In this document: positions 26,351 to 35,756 of the stretch, piece after piece
How the letters are laid out: each line of letters opens with the position of its first letter
How positions within the stretch are numbered: the first letter of the stretch is position 1
Assembly (NCBI RefSeq): GCF_022763345.1
Contig: NZ_JALEGS010000065.1
Location: 32,948-96,947 of the forward strand
Length of the DNA: 64,000 nt
Direction: 5' to 3'
From: Phaeodactylibacter sp.
GTDB lineage: Bacteria > Bacteroidota > Bacteroidia > Chitinophagales > Saprospiraceae
Notes under the pieces: generated by a model
Seen by the model: the letters and a program-made list of their open reading frames with translations, nothing else
Database searches by the model: none
What the model was told of the DNA's origin: nothing
Position numbers and translations under genes: made by a program

Positions 26351-28048
26351 TCATGGAGCCTCCCGGGGATTGACCCTCAGCCCCCGTAGTCGGTTCAGCG
26401 CAGCTGCCAGCTCGAGAGATCGGAAAGCCGCATAATCACCATTTGGTTCCTTCTGCAAAACGCCAAGCCCCTGCTGTTCGATATCCTGCATGACCCGGTT
26501 TAGAGCTTCGGGCAGAGTTGCTTCGCCCAGGTAGCGCCGGAGGTAAAGCAGGGCATCCGCAACAGCGTTCAGTTGCCCGTTGTCTACCAGTTGGGCGACG
26601 GCAGACAGGTCGATATCATACCGGCCAAATTGTATGCTGCGGGTGTCAAAAGCCCGGACTTTCTCCCGTTTTCCTTTTTTGGCATTCAGGCTTTCGGGCA
26701 GGGGTATGCGCCGGGATTGGGTGGGAAAGGCAGCGGGCGTTTCCACTGACCGGGACTGGGGGAACTCCTGCGCGACGGACCTGGCACGCGTGGTCAGGTC
26801 CTCCGGCCGGTAGGCATTCATGCCGATGACGGTGTCTGCAGCATCGAGGTAGAGCCCGGAGCCGCCGAGCACCAGCACCGTACTGACGCCCTGCTCCTCG
26901 TACAACTGCCGGATGCGGTCCACAAAAGGCGTAATGGGCTCCCGCTGCTGCGGAATAAGCGCCTGCATGCGCTGATCACGGATCATAAAATTGGTGGCCG
27001 AGGTGTCTTCGTCAATGAGCAGCGCCGTTGCCCCGGCCTCCAGGGCTTCCATCACATTCGCTGCCTGAGAAGTGGAGCCGCTGGCATTTGGAGTGGAAAA
27101 CTGCTGGGTGGGCTGCCCGCCCGGCAGGTTGTTGATGAAGGGGGAAATGTCGACCCGCTCAATGTAGCGCCCGTCCTCTGCCCGGATTTTAGCCGCCCGA
27201 GGCTGACTGACGACAAAGGAGCGCCCATCGCCGGGAATGTGATTGTAAACACCCAGCTCGATAGCGCGCAGCAGGGTAGACTTGCCGTGAAAGCCGCCGC
27301 CGACAATGAGGGTAATGCCTTCAGGAATGCCCATCCCTGTTATGGTGCGGTTGGGCAGCGCCACTTCCACCCGAAGGCTTTCGGGCGATTGAAAAGGCAG
27401 CCCGCCAGACATGGGTCGGTCATCCACCCCGCTGGCCCGGGGCAGTAGGGCGCCATCGGCTACAAAAGCGACAAGGCCTAATTCCGGTAGGCGGCTCCGT
27501 AGTGCATCCGCATCCTCGTTGGTAAAAATATGCTCCCTAAGGATGGCTTCATCCTGCACCTCGAAGGGTAGGCTATGAGCTACAATCTGAGGAATTTCCT
27601 GCTCAAAGATGACCGCCGCCTGCCGCCCGGCGATGCGGCGCCCGAAAGCTGGCAGCCCCACCCTAAAGCGGGCCTCCATCCAATCGTCCCGGAGCACCAC
27701 TGAGGTACGTTCCAGTATTTCCTGTCCGGGCTGAGCGATGAATACCGCCCCGCTTTTGCCACTGCCCCGGTTGCCTTTGCTGAAGCGCCGGCACGCCCGG
27801 CTAAACTGCCGGTTGAGGTAATCGCACAGGGCGATCCTTCGGCTTTTGTTGGCCTGCGCCCAATCGGGGAAGGTGTTCCGGATGCGCACACGCACGCGGC
27901 TTGGAGCCGCAAAGGGGTCACCCTGCACATGATCGATGGACAACTCAAAACCTTCAAAGGCGTACTGCCCACAGATGTCCTTGTAGGCTTTGTAGCTTTT
28001 GCCGTCGAGGTGATGGAGGGTGGATTGTAGTTGTTGGGCGGTTTTCAT
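26351..28048 (-). CDS. ABC-class ATPase-domain protein (PF09818-like)
   Basis: 565 residues of the 'predicted ATPase of the ABC class' family. The Walker A region is TLIVGGGFHGKSTLLRAIELGVYNH, and Walker B is ALLIDEDTSATNFMIRD with the catalytic acidic pair. TVLVLGGSGLYLDAADTVIGM further on is typical. Members are soluble and lack permease partners; their role is unresolved. It is likely expressed singly, divergent from the phosphotransferase gene at 28108 with only 59 bp between. The DUF1648 gene lies 56 bp downstream and may be co-transcribed. Start ATG 28048 gives the usual N-terminus for the family. Confidence 0.88.
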   Translation of the reverse strand: MKTAQQLQSTLHHLDGKSYKAYKDICGQYAFEGFELSIDHVQGDPFAAPSRVRVRIRNTFPDWAQANKSRRIALCDYLNRQFSRACRRFSKGNRGSGKSGAVFIAQPGQEILERTSVVLRDDWMEARFRVGLPAFGRRIAGRQAAVIFEQEIPQIVAHSLPFEVQDEAILREHIFTNEDADALRSRLPELGLVAFVADGALLPRASGVDDRPMSGGLPFQSPESLRVEVALPNRTITGMGIPEGITLIVGGGFHGKSTLLRAIELGVYNHIPGDGRSFVVSQPRAAKIRAEDGRYIERVDISPFINNLPGGQPTQQFSTPNASGSTSQAANVMEALEAGATALLIDEDTSATNFMIRDQRMQALIPQQREPITPFVDRIRQLYEEQGVSTVLVLGGSGLYLDAADTVIGMNAYRPEDLTTRARSVAQEFPQSRSVETPAAFPTQSRRIPLPESLNAKKGKREKVRAFDTRSIQFGRYDIDLSAVAQLVDNGQLNAVADALLYLRRYLGEATLPEALNRVMQDIEQQGLGVLQKEPNGDYAAFRSLELAAALNRLRGLRVNPREAP

Positions 28049-28107
28049 GCGGGGAAGTTAGGGAGATTGCTGCATAGCTTGTAATTTTCCCTATCTTCCC
28101 TTCAAAA

Positions 28108-29178
28108 ATGCTCGATCAGCCCAGCCCAATCCGTGAAGGGGAAGCCCTCGATCAGGAAGCCCTGCAAACCTACCTGCGGCAGCACTGGGATGGCTTCCGG
28201 GAAATGGAAGGCATCCAACAATTCCCTGGTGGCTATTCCAATCTGACCTACCTGCTCCAAACCAATGCAGGGCAAGCCGTACTCCGCCGCCCGCCATTTG
28301 GCGCCAACATCAAGAGCGCCCACGATATGGGGCGGGAGTACCGGGTACTGTCCAAACTCAGACCGGTGCTTAAAACCATTCCCCAGCCCATCGTCTACTG
28401 CGAAGACGAGGCGATCATCGGCGCGCCCTTTTACCTGATGGAGCGGGTGGAAGGCATCATCCTGAGGGGCAACTTAGCCAAACAGTTGCAATGGGCACCT
28501 GAGCAAATGCGGTTGATCTCGGAGTCTGCGGTGGATACGCTGGCAGCCCTTCATCAAATTGATATCGAAGCGACCGGGCTCATCGAGCTGGGTAAGCCGG
28601 AGGGCTACATCGGCCGGCAGGTAGAGGGGTGGATCAAGCGGTATTATAAAGCCGAAACGGACAAGGTGCCCGCTATGGACGAGCTGGCTCAATGGATGCA
28701 GAAAAATAAGCCTGCAGATGGCCCCGCCGGGCTGATCCACAACGACTTCAAATACGACAACCTGGTGCTCCACCCGGACCCGCCCCATAATATCCGCGCC
28801 ATCCTCGACTGGGAAATGGCTACGGTAGGCGACCCGCTGATGGACCTGGGCACCACCCTCGCTTACTGGACCGAGCCGGAAGAAGCCCGCCTCATGCCCC
28901 TGGCTGCCGCCAACCTCACTTGGCTGCCCGGCAACCTCAACCGGCAGGAGGTGCTGGACCGCTACGCCCAGCAGCGGGAAATAACGATCACCAACCCGGT
29001 CTTCTACTATGTCTTTGGTGCGTTCAAAATCGGAGTGATTGTGCAGCAGATTTACGCTCGCTACCAAAGAGGGCATACGCAGGACCCCCGCTTTGCGAAT
29101 TTGCTGCAAGCGGTGCGGTATTTTGGGCAGCGGGGGATTGCAGCACTGGATAAAGGTAAGATTTCAGGGCTGGATTAA
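28108..29178 (+). CDS. Phosphotransferase (APH/ACAD10-11-type kinase-like)
   Basis: 356 residues with a protein-kinase-like aminoglycoside phosphotransferase fold. Seen are GGYSNLTYLLQ (glycine loop), AVLRRPPFG, the hinge region FYLMERVEGIIL, the catalytic loop LIHNDFKYDNLVLHPD (HxDxxxxN) and the metal-binding ILDWEMATVGDPLMDL. This version is the family related to the kinase domain of acyl-CoA dehydrogenases 10/11, which phosphorylate hydroxyacyl-CoA substrates, so a lipid role is more likely than drug resistance. An acyl-CoA dehydrogenase is encoded at 3028 but not adjacent. Confidence 0.87.
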   Translation: MLDQPSPIREGEALDQEALQTYLRQHWDGFREMEGIQQFPGGYSNLTYLLQTNAGQAVLRRPPFGANIKSAHDMGREYRVLSKLRPVLKTIPQPIVYCEDEAIIGAPFYLMERVEGIILRGNLAKQLQWAPEQMRLISESAVDTLAALHQIDIEATGLIELGKPEGYIGRQVEGWIKRYYKAETDKVPAMDELAQWMQKNKPADGPAGLIHNDFKYDNLVLHPDPPHNIRAILDWEMATVGDPLMDLGTTLAYWTEPEEARLMPLAAANLTWLPGNLNRQEVLDRYAQQREITITNPVFYYVFGAFKIGVIVQQIYARYQRGHTQDPRFANLLQAVRYFGQRGIAALDKGKISGLD

Positions 29179-29277
29179 CATCAAAATATTAATAAAATGA
29201 TAATTAGCCCTATCTTTTAGACGTTACCGGCGACTTTCGCGTTTACAACACAACCTTTACCCCAAAACAATTTGGCT

Positions 29278-30756
29278 ATGAACCGATCATCATTTTTTCT
29301 CCTCTTCTCCCTGAGCCTGGCCTTTTGCCTGCAGGCACAGGGGAATACGCATCAGGAATACCTGGAACGCTTCAAGGAAATTGCTATCCTGGAAATGGAG
29401 CGGACCGGCATCCCGGCAAGCATCAAACTGGCGCAGGGGCTCCTGGAGTCTGGTGCAGGCACAAGCGACCTGGCCCGGCGTGCCAACAACCACTTTGGCA
29501 TTAAATGTGGCAGTGGCTGGAATGGCCGGACGTACTACAAGAAGGACGATGATGTCAATGACCGGGGGGAGCTGATCGAATCCTGCTTCCGCAGCTACAA
29601 AAATCCCGATGCCAGTTACCGGGCACACTCCGAATTCCTGCGCGACCCAAACAAGCAGTTCCGCTATGGGTTCCTCTTCCGGTTGGACCCCACCGACTAT
29701 AAAGCCTGGGCACGAGGGCTCAAGCAGGCAGGCTACGCCACCAGCGCAACCTACTCCAGCAAGCTCATTGACATCATTGAGCGTTATGAACTGCACCGCT
29801 ACGACCGCATGACCTCCACCGGTATTATCGCGGGCGGTGAGACGGGTGTGCCACAACTGGGCGGCGATGGGACCGATGCGCCTAACACAATTGTGGCCGG
29901 GCAGGTCTTTACCAACAACGATGTGCAGTACGTGCTGAGCATGTCCGGTGAGACCCTGCAGGAAATTGCCCTTCGTACCAACTCCGACCTTACGGACCTC
30001 GTGCGCTACAACAACAACCAATACAGCCGTAACCGCCAACTGGAACAAGGCACAGTCATCTACCTGCAGTCCAAGCGCAACAGCTTCAGGGGGCAGCGGC
30101 AGTGGCATTATGTGAAAAAGGGCGAAACCATGTTCAGCATTTCCCAAATCTACGGTATCGACCTCGACCGCCTGTACCGGCGTAATCAGTTGGAAAAAGG
30201 TCAGATGGCAGCCGTTGGCGAGCGCCTGAAGATACGGGGCTGGAATGTTAGCGACCCTCCCAAATTGGGACGGGAAGTGGAAGCGCCATCCTCTGTGCCC
30301 GACCGCAACGACGTGATGGACTTCCCGGAACCTGAGCCACCATCCATTGACGAGGGACCGGTCAATCCTATTGTCATCGAAGATGAGGTCTTCGAGCCCG
30401 ATAATGACTTCGACTTTGATGATGACTTTCTGGACCCCATCACCCCGCCACCGGGCAACCGCCCTGACCCCAGGCCCGATAACCGTCCGACCTGGAATGA
30501 CCGGCCCAGCCAGCCAGATACCGATAATGGGTTTGACAGGGATGACTGGTTCAACTCAGATGATGACCCGGCGCCCAATCCGCCACAGCCGGACCCTCGA
30601 CCTGTACAGCCTTCCGGCAGCTTACATACTGTTGTGAAAGGGGATACTCTATTCAACATCAGCCGCCGCTACAATCTAACAGTTGACCAGCTCAAAGCAC
30701 TGAATGGGCTGACCAGCAACACCATATTCATTGGTCAGCAGCTGAAGGTGCGGTAA
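29278..30756 (+). CDS. Secreted glucosaminidase with LysM repeats
   Basis: About 492 residues. The signal peptide (MNRSSFFLLFSLSLAFCLQAQ) is followed by a GH73-type N-acetylglucosaminidase domain at about 25-170: ASIKLAQGLLESGAGTSDLARRANNHFGIKC includes the catalytic glutamate, with YTSYxxS-like later segments. Three LysM units follow: a weak one near 215, YVKKGETMFSISQIYGID near 275, and HTVVKGDTLFNISRRYNLTVDQLKAL at the C-terminus. A 100-residue Asp/Pro-rich linker precedes the last. The role is cleavage of peptidoglycan between GlcNAc and MurNAc, anchored to the wall by LysM. The ATG at 29278 is preferred to TTG 29272. Confidence 0.92.
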   Translation: MNRSSFFLLFSLSLAFCLQAQGNTHQEYLERFKEIAILEMERTGIPASIKLAQGLLESGAGTSDLARRANNHFGIKCGSGWNGRTYYKKDDDVNDRGELIESCFRSYKNPDASYRAHSEFLRDPNKQFRYGFLFRLDPTDYKAWARGLKQAGYATSATYSSKLIDIIERYELHRYDRMTSTGIIAGGETGVPQLGGDGTDAPNTIVAGQVFTNNDVQYVLSMSGETLQEIALRTNSDLTDLVRYNNNQYSRNRQLEQGTVIYLQSKRNSFRGQRQWHYVKKGETMFSISQIYGIDLDRLYRRNQLEKGQMAAVGERLKIRGWNVSDPPKLGREVEAPSSVPDRNDVMDFPEPEPPSIDEGPVNPIVIEDEVFEPDNDFDFDDDFLDPITPPPGNRPDPRPDNRPTWNDRPSQPDTDNGFDRDDWFNSDDDPAPNPPQPDPRPVQPSGSLHTVVKGDTLFNISRRYNLTVDQLKALNGLTSNTIFIGQQLKVR

Positions 30757-30769
30757 GGCAATGCAAGTG

Positions 30770-30807
30770 ACCGGAGCGCTATTTCCTGTATAGCGGTCCG
30801 GTTATTT
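30770..30807 (+). terminator. Rho-independent terminator after the glucosaminidase gene
   Basis: Arms 30770-30781 and 30791-30802 form twelve positions with a single G-G mismatch (ACCGGA-G-CGCTA), a 9-nt loop, and a short T-rich tail (TTATTT). Confidence 0.75.
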
Positions 30808-30840
30808 CGTAATAATTCAAGACCTTTGCGCAAAACCGGA

Positions 30841-31578
30841 ATGATGAAGCAACGGATACTCATGATGATAATCGCTGCGCTGAGCGTGGCAGGACTACAA
30901 GCCCAGGGCACCGTATACGGCATCAAGGGTGGATTCACCCTGGCCACTCAGCAGTGGGATGGCATCAACACCAATGCCCTGTTTTTGCCTCAGGGCGATT
31001 TCTTTATTGAAGATGTGCCAGAAAGCAATGCCTTCTCACTCTTTGCTTCTCTAGGTTATCACCCTAAAGGCAGTGCCTTGCGGAACCGCTTTTTCAATAA
31101 CGTCCTCAACGGGCAACTCACCCGCGTGCCACCGGAGCGCTTCATTTTTCACAATGCCTCTCTGGTGCTGGGCGCCAAGCAAAAGTTTGACATCGGCAGG
31201 GGGGAAAGCCGCTTTTTCTACTCTATTGGTGTACGGGCGGATTATACCTTTGACACCAACCTGAATGAATTTGATGAGATTAACAATTTCTTCTTCTCTA
31301 CGCTTCCGGTCAATGACCCCACCTACATCCGGGAGTTCAACTACGGGGTGACGATAGGCGGTGGCATGGAGTACAACCTTAGTGATTTTGTCGGCATGTC
31401 TCTGGAGCTCAACCTTCACCCGGACTTTTCGTTCCAATACGAGCAGCCGGAAATTGGGAATGTAACCGACCCCTTCACCGGCAACCAAACCACGATACCG
31501 GAGCGGCAAATCCGAAATATTGCCTTTGAAGTGAGCCTTGGATTCCGCTTCCTTCGTGAGGTAGTTTATATCGACTAA
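30841..31578 (+). CDS. Outer-membrane beta-barrel protein (porin-family-like)
   Basis: About 245 residues with a signal peptide (MMKQRILMMIIAALSVAGLQAQ). The mature protein shows the typical small-barrel layout of Bacteroidota OmpA/porin-family proteins: GTVYGIKGGFTLATQQWDG first strand, repeated amphipathic strands such as FFYSIGVRADYTFDTNL, YGVTIGGGMEYNLS, FVGMSLELNLHPDF, and last strand IAFEVSLGFRFLREVVYID. A GACCTTTG element (one mismatch to TAnnTTTG) ends 12 nt before the start. It may share a transcript with lptB 25 nt downstream. The TTG at 30826 in the same frame overlaps that element and is rejected. Confidence 0.82.
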   Translation: MMKQRILMMIIAALSVAGLQAQGTVYGIKGGFTLATQQWDGINTNALFLPQGDFFIEDVPESNAFSLFASLGYHPKGSALRNRFFNNVLNGQLTRVPPERFIFHNASLVLGAKQKFDIGRGESRFFYSIGVRADYTFDTNLNEFDEINNFFFSTLPVNDPTYIREFNYGVTIGGGMEYNLSDFVGMSLELNLHPDFSFQYEQPEIGNVTDPFTGNQTTIPERQIRNIAFEVSLGFRFLREVVYID

Positions 31579-31603
31579 CAGATTCTTCCATTCAACCATA
31601 CAC

Positions 31604-32356
31604 ATGCGACTCAGAAGCGACGGGCTGGAAAAAATTTACGGTAAGCGGAAAGTAGTGAAGGGCGTCTCCCTGGAAGTTAATCAAGGGGAAATTGTCGGGC
31701 TGCTGGGGCCGAATGGTGCCGGGAAGACGACCACGTTTTACATGGTGGTGGGCTTCATCAAGCCTAATGTCGGACAGGTATTCCTGGAGGGGGACAACAT
31801 CACAGACCTGCCCATGTACAAACGGGCACAGCGGGGCATCGGCTACCTCCCGCAGGAGCCTTCCGTTTTCCGCAAACTTAGTGTGGAAGACAATATCGCC
31901 GCCGTGCTGGAAATGATGCCCTACCCCAAAGCAGAGCAAAAGGAACGCCTGGAAAGCCTGATCAGTGAGTTTGGCCTGGAGAAGGTCCGTAAAAGCCGGG
32001 GGGACACCCTTTCTGGCGGTGAACGCCGCCGTACCGAAATTGCGCGAGCCCTGGCGACCGATCCTAAGTTTATCCTGCTGGATGAGCCTTTTGCCGGTAT
32101 TGACCCCATCGCCGTGGAGGACATTCAATACATCGTAGCCAAGCTGAAGACCAAGAACATCGGCATTCTCATCACCGACCACAACGTGCAGGAAACCCTC
32201 TCCATCACCGACCGGGCCTACCTCATGTTTGAGGGGAATATCCTCAAAGCCGGCACGGCCGAAGAACTCGCTGCCGATGAGATGGTCCGCAAGGTCTACC
32301 TCGGCAAAAACTTTGAACTCCGAAGAAAAGTCATCGACCTCAATGAAGAACGTTAA
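31604..32356 (+). CDS. lptB: Lipopolysaccharide export ABC transporter ATP-binding protein
   Basis: 250-residue ABC ATPase, the cytoplasmic motor of the LptBFG complex that extracts lipopolysaccharide from the inner membrane. Walker A GPNGAGKTT is at about 39-47, the Q-loop at about YLPQEPSVF, the signature LSGGERRRTEIARA, Walker B FILLDEPFAGIDPIAVEDI and the switch histidine ITDHNVQETL. LRKxYGKRKVVKGVSLEV at the start and the FAGIDP box are typical for LptB. No LptFG or LptA genes are adjacent; two small lipoprotein genes follow with overlap. Confidence 0.95.
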   Translation: MRLRSDGLEKIYGKRKVVKGVSLEVNQGEIVGLLGPNGAGKTTTFYMVVGFIKPNVGQVFLEGDNITDLPMYKRAQRGIGYLPQEPSVFRKLSVEDNIAAVLEMMPYPKAEQKERLESLISEFGLEKVRKSRGDTLSGGERRRTEIARALATDPKFILLDEPFAGIDPIAVEDIQYIVAKLKTKNIGILITDHNVQETLSITDRAYLMFEGNILKAGTAEELAADEMVRKVYLGKNFELRRKVIDLNEER

Positions 32357-32621
32357 CCTGGTCTTCCTACTGTTGGGCGTTTTGCTATGGCCGTCCTGCG
32401 AGTCTCAGGAGACAGGCATCCGGCTGACTTCCAGTGAGCGCATCCGTATTGACAGCCTGGCCAAGAAGCAGATTGACAGCCTTGTGCCCGTATTGGACAG
32501 CCTGTGTACGGTAAATAAGGACAAATTGATTGAGCAGGCGCTGGATTCCATCATTGAATTGCGACAGCAGGAAGAGCAGACCCTTCGCGAGCGTATCATG
32601 CGAAAACAGCAACAGCAATGA
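32343..32621 (+). CDS. Small lipoprotein
   Basis: 92 residues starting inside the last codons of lptB (14-bp overlap). The signal peptide ends with LLWPSC (lipobox, Cys about residue 19). The rest is helical and charged, with DSLAKKQIDSLVPVLDSL and EQALDSIIELRQQEEQTLRERIMRKQQQQ, probably a coiled coil. Overlap with lptB and with the next lipoprotein gene (ATGA) implies a single operon. A role in envelope assembly with LptB is possible but only by association. Confidence 0.72.
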   Translation: MKNVNLVFLLLGVLLWPSCESQETGIRLTSSERIRIDSLAKKQIDSLVPVLDSLCTVNKDKLIEQALDSIIELRQQEEQTLRERIMRKQQQQ

Positions 32622-33028
32622 GCAGACTTTCCGTTATCCTCACCGTGACCGCCTTCCTGGCCTCCTCCTGCGGCGAAGACAACCGCAACCGGATTGCAGT
32701 AGAGAACATGATTCAGGAAGAGGTCACTCAGCGCGTCGCCACTTACCGGGAAAACCGGACCCAACGCTGTTATGAAGATGCGGTAAAGGAGGCCAGTACC
32801 TTGGCGGATTCTATCCTGCTGCTGCAGGCCCGCCTCAACCGGGATACCGCTTCCAAGCCTCCGCGGCCCACCCGCCCGGAGCGGCCCGCTGCCAAAAAAC
32901 TGCGCGATTCCCTATTGAAGGTCGCCCCATTGCTCTCCGAAGACAGTATCCTCAAGCTCCTGAGGCTGGATTCACTGCAGCGGGACTCCCTGCAGCCTGA
33001 TACCATCGAGACGCCTCTTAATCAGTAG
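32618..33028 (+). CDS. Small lipoprotein
   Basis: 136 residues with a short signal and lipobox LASSC (Cys about 18). The mature part is helical and rich in Asp, Ser, Leu and Arg, with a proline/arginine linker (PRPTRPERPAAKK) and repeats of DSxL (EDSILKLL, LDSLQRDSLQPD). No family is recognised. Starts by ATGA overlap with the preceding lipoprotein gene, with which it shares the DSL-rich style, so they may be diverged duplicates. Its 3' end overlaps by 11 bp the end of the convergent gene at 33018. Confidence 0.7.
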   Translation: MSRLSVILTVTAFLASSCGEDNRNRIAVENMIQEEVTQRVATYRENRTQRCYEDAVKEASTLADSILLLQARLNRDTASKPPRPTRPERPAAKKLRDSLLKVAPLLSEDSILKLLRLDSLQRDSLQPDTIETPLNQ

Positions 33029-33698
33029 GACCCGCGTTCCGGTAGAAGTATTTGTACAGCTTTTCATTCAGCTTGCCCACGAGGCGGAGCGCATCAAACT
33101 CATCCTGATCTTCCCGTGGAAAAATACTTCCCCAGAATTTCTGAAAGTCATTCAAGCGTTGATAGTAGGGAAAAGGCGGAGGCGGGCTTTTCAATTGCTC
33201 GCCCAGTATAACCATAGCTTCCACCCCATCAGAGTAGTCTTTGTTGGTCCTGCCAAAGCTGAGGATGAATGCTGGTTTTTGCTCCAGCGTAATGTTCGCG
33301 TCCGGCTCCAGGTCTGCATTCAGCAGGTGCCCCTGAAAATTACCGGCTTTAAGCTCAGGCGTGAAGTAATCGTAGGTGAACCGGACATCCGAGAAGTTAT
33401 AGGACTCCCGGAATGCCCGGTACATATTGTTGTTGAAAGTCCGGGTCTCTTTTCGGGTGGCCTCCAGTTCTTTTTCCAGCCATTTGGCCCGCTGGTTCGT
33501 ATTGTCGTCATTTTCCAGCGCGTCCTGCAGGGCCATCATTTTGCGCTGATTGGACGGCAGGCGGATGATCAGGGTGCCGCTGCGCAGGTCTTTGATGGCC
33601 GCAACCGGAGTACTTACCGGCACGGCTGTGGTATCCTGGGCGTACGAAACGATGCCAAAAGCCATAAGTGCAAGCAGTAGCGTCAATCTGGAAAGCAT
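33018..33698 (-). CDS. Secreted hypothetical protein
   Basis: 226 residues with a clear signal peptide (MLSRLTLLLALMAFGIVSYAQ). The protein has a strand-like LRSGTLIIRLPSNQRKM, a charged helix (ENDDNTNQRAKWLEKELEATRKE), and FSFGRTNKDYSDGVEAMVILGEQ towards the C-terminus. No domain is recognised. It is transcribed away from the Bat operon across a 165-bp divergent gap. Periplasmic location is likely. Confidence 0.72.
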   Translation of the reverse strand: MLSRLTLLLALMAFGIVSYAQDTTAVPVSTPVAAIKDLRSGTLIIRLPSNQRKMMALQDALENDDNTNQRAKWLEKELEATRKETRTFNNNMYRAFRESYNFSDVRFTYDYFTPELKAGNFQGHLLNADLEPDANITLEQKPAFILSFGRTNKDYSDGVEAMVILGEQLKSPPPPFPYYQRLNDFQKFWGSIFPREDQDEFDALRLVGKLNEKLYKYFYRNAGPTD

Positions 33699-33863
33699 AG
33701 TGGAATGTTTAATGTTAAGAAAGTATTATTTACCGGACAAAATTGAGCCTTTTCGCTTAAGTAATTGTATTAAGTGGCTGATGTTGCGAAATTAGGGTAA
33801 GGACCTGAACACCCTGCCCAATTGTGTGAAAAAATTAGCAACTTTGCAGACCTGAACAACGAA

Positions 33864-34865
33864 ATGACCATGCAATCAGTAGACATTGAAGCCCTCAATC
33901 AGCAAATTTACCTGGACAGCGCTTTTGTGGACCGCCTGAACCAGGAAACCGCGCAGGTGATCGTGGGGCAAAAGCATATGCTGAACCGCTTGCTCCTGGG
34001 GCTGCTCACCAAAGGGCACGTCCTTCTGGAAGGCTTGCCGGGACTTGCCAAAACGCTGGCGATTAAGACCCTTTCTCAGGCTATTGATGCCCGGTTCAGC
34101 CGTATTCAGTTTACGCCCGACCTGCTGCCGGCCGATATCATCGGTACTATGATTTACAATCCGCAGCAAAACGAGTTCACCGTGCGTAAAGGCCCGGTCT
34201 TTGCCAATTTTGTGCTGGCTGACGAGATCAACCGGGCCCCTGCCAAAGTACAGAGTGCCCTGCTCGAAGCCATGCAGGAGCGGCAGGTCACGATCGGCAA
34301 TCAGACCTTCAGCCTGGAGGAGCCTTTTCTCGTACTGGCCACCCAAAACCCCATCGAGCAGGAAGGAACTTACCCCCTGCCCGAGGCGCAGGTCGACCGT
34401 TTTATGCTCAAGGTAAAGATTTCCTACCCCAACAAGGAGGAGGAACGCGAGATCATCCGGCGGGTACTGGGCAGCGATAACTTCGGTAATGTCAGCCCGG
34501 TCGTGAAGCCGGAGGAAATCCTCCAGGCGCGCCAATCTGTGCGCAAGATCTACATGGATGAGAAAATCGAGCGCTACATCCTCGATATCGTTTTTGCCAC
34601 CCGTGAGCCCGACAGCTATCAGCTGGGCCGGCTGAAGCCCCTGATCAGCTACGGAGGCTCGCCCCGGGCAAGCATCAACCTGGCCCTGGCTGCCAAAGCC
34701 CAGGCTTTTCTCAACCGCCGGGGCTACGTCATCCCTGAGGATGTGCGCAATGTATGCCTCGATGTCATGCGCCACCGTTTGGGACTGACCTATGAAGCCG
34801 AAGCCGAAAATATCACACAGGAAGACCTGATCAACAAAATTCTCGATACCGTAGAAGTACCCTAA
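33864..34865 (+). CDS. MoxR-family AAA+ ATPase of the Bat operon
   Basis: About 333 residues. Walker A GLPGLAKT, Walker B FVLADEINRAPAKVQSALLEAMQE, sensor 1 LVLATQNPIEQEGTYPLPEAQVDRFMLK and the C-terminal helical lid are all visible. MoxR ATPases work with von Willebrand A proteins in chaperone-like complex assembly. It opens the moxR-DUF58-orf-batA-batB-batC-batD-like-batD operon, first described as Bacteroides aerotolerance genes. The frame is open back to TTG 33822; the ATGs at 33864 and 33870 are better starts. A CAACTTTG element at 33839-33846 resembles the -7 box (one mismatch) but lacks a well-placed -33. Confidence 0.93.
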   Translation: MTMQSVDIEALNQQIYLDSAFVDRLNQETAQVIVGQKHMLNRLLLGLLTKGHVLLEGLPGLAKTLAIKTLSQAIDARFSRIQFTPDLLPADIIGTMIYNPQQNEFTVRKGPVFANFVLADEINRAPAKVQSALLEAMQERQVTIGNQTFSLEEPFLVLATQNPIEQEGTYPLPEAQVDRFMLKVKISYPNKEEEREIIRRVLGSDNFGNVSPVVKPEEILQARQSVRKIYMDEKIERYILDIVFATREPDSYQLGRLKPLISYGGSPRASINLALAAKAQAFLNRRGYVIPEDVRNVCLDVMRHRLGLTYEAEAENITQEDLINKILDTVEVP

Positions 34866-34868
34866 ATC

Positions 34869-35735
34869 ATGGAAACCAGCGAACTGCTGAAGAAAGTCCG
34901 CAAGATTGAAATCAAGACCCGGGGGCTGAGCCGGCATCTCTTTTCCGGAGAGTACCACTCAGCCTTCAAGGGGCGGGGCATGTCTTTCAGTGAGGTTCGA
35001 GACTACCAATACGGGGACGATGTCCGCAATATCGACTGGAATGTAACCGCACGCACCGGCACCCCTCACGTCAAAATCTTTGAGGAAGAGCGGGAACTGA
35101 CCGTGATGCTGCTGATCGATATGAGCCCTTCCTCCTTCTTCGGCACCGTCAATCAGCTCAAAAACGAAATCATCACGGAAATTTGCGCCGTGCTGGCCTT
35201 TTCCGCCATCAACAACAACGATAAAGTGGGCGTGGCCTTCTTCGCTAATGAAGTAGAGTTGTTTATTCCGCCCAAAAAAGGCAAGCAGCATATCCTGCGC
35301 ATTATCCGGGAACTCATCAATTTCGAGCCTAAAGGCAAAGGCACGGAAATTGGCGCTACCCTGGAGTACTTCAACAACCTGGTCAAAAAGCGGAGCATCT
35401 GCTTCATTATTTCCGACTTTCTGTCGATGGAGTACGAACAAGCACTGCGGGTGGCTGCCCGCCGCCACGACGTGATCGGTGTGAACATCATCGACCCCCG
35501 GGAGGAAAACCTGCCGGATGTGGGCCTGATCCGGGCACAGGACGCTGAAAGCGGAGCCATACGCTGGATTGACACCTCTTCCCAACGGCTAAGGGAGGAG
35601 TACGCCCGCTGGCACCAAAACCACCTGGACTACTTCACCCAGACGTTCCGGAAAAGCGGGGCCTCCGTGGTCAATATCCGAACCAACGAATCATACGTGG
35701 ATGCGCTACACCAGTTTTTCCAACAGCGCTCCTGA
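34869..35735 (+). CDS. DUF58 domain protein
   Basis: 288-residue soluble protein 3 nt after moxR. The DUF58 signature is visible: GEYHSAFKGRGMSFSEVRDYQYGDDVRNIDWNVTARTGTPHVKIFEEERELTVMLLIDMSPSS, which runs into a vWA-like fold (LLIDMSPS instead of the standard DxSxS; VAFFANEVELFIPPKKG; FIISDFLSMEYEQAL). The MoxR-DUF58 pair is conserved in many bacteria and is thought to act as an ATPase-chaperone with its vWA-like adaptor. It forms a tight operon with both neighbours. Confidence 0.93.
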   Translation: METSELLKKVRKIEIKTRGLSRHLFSGEYHSAFKGRGMSFSEVRDYQYGDDVRNIDWNVTARTGTPHVKIFEEERELTVMLLIDMSPSSFFGTVNQLKNEIITEICAVLAFSAINNNDKVGVAFFANEVELFIPPKKGKQHILRIIRELINFEPKGKGTEIGATLEYFNNLVKKRSICFIISDFLSMEYEQALRVAARRHDVIGVNIIDPREENLPDVGLIRAQDAESGAIRWIDTSSQRLREEYARWHQNHLDYFTQTFRKSGASVVNIRTNESYVDALHQFFQQRS

Positions 35736-35756
35736 CCTAAAAACGCAGGGTAATTT

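Noticed and set aside
33876..34958. 360-codon open frame on the minus strand opposite moxR
   Set aside because: Antisense to a clear MoxR ATPase, no recognisable motif; typical shadow of a GC-rich gene.
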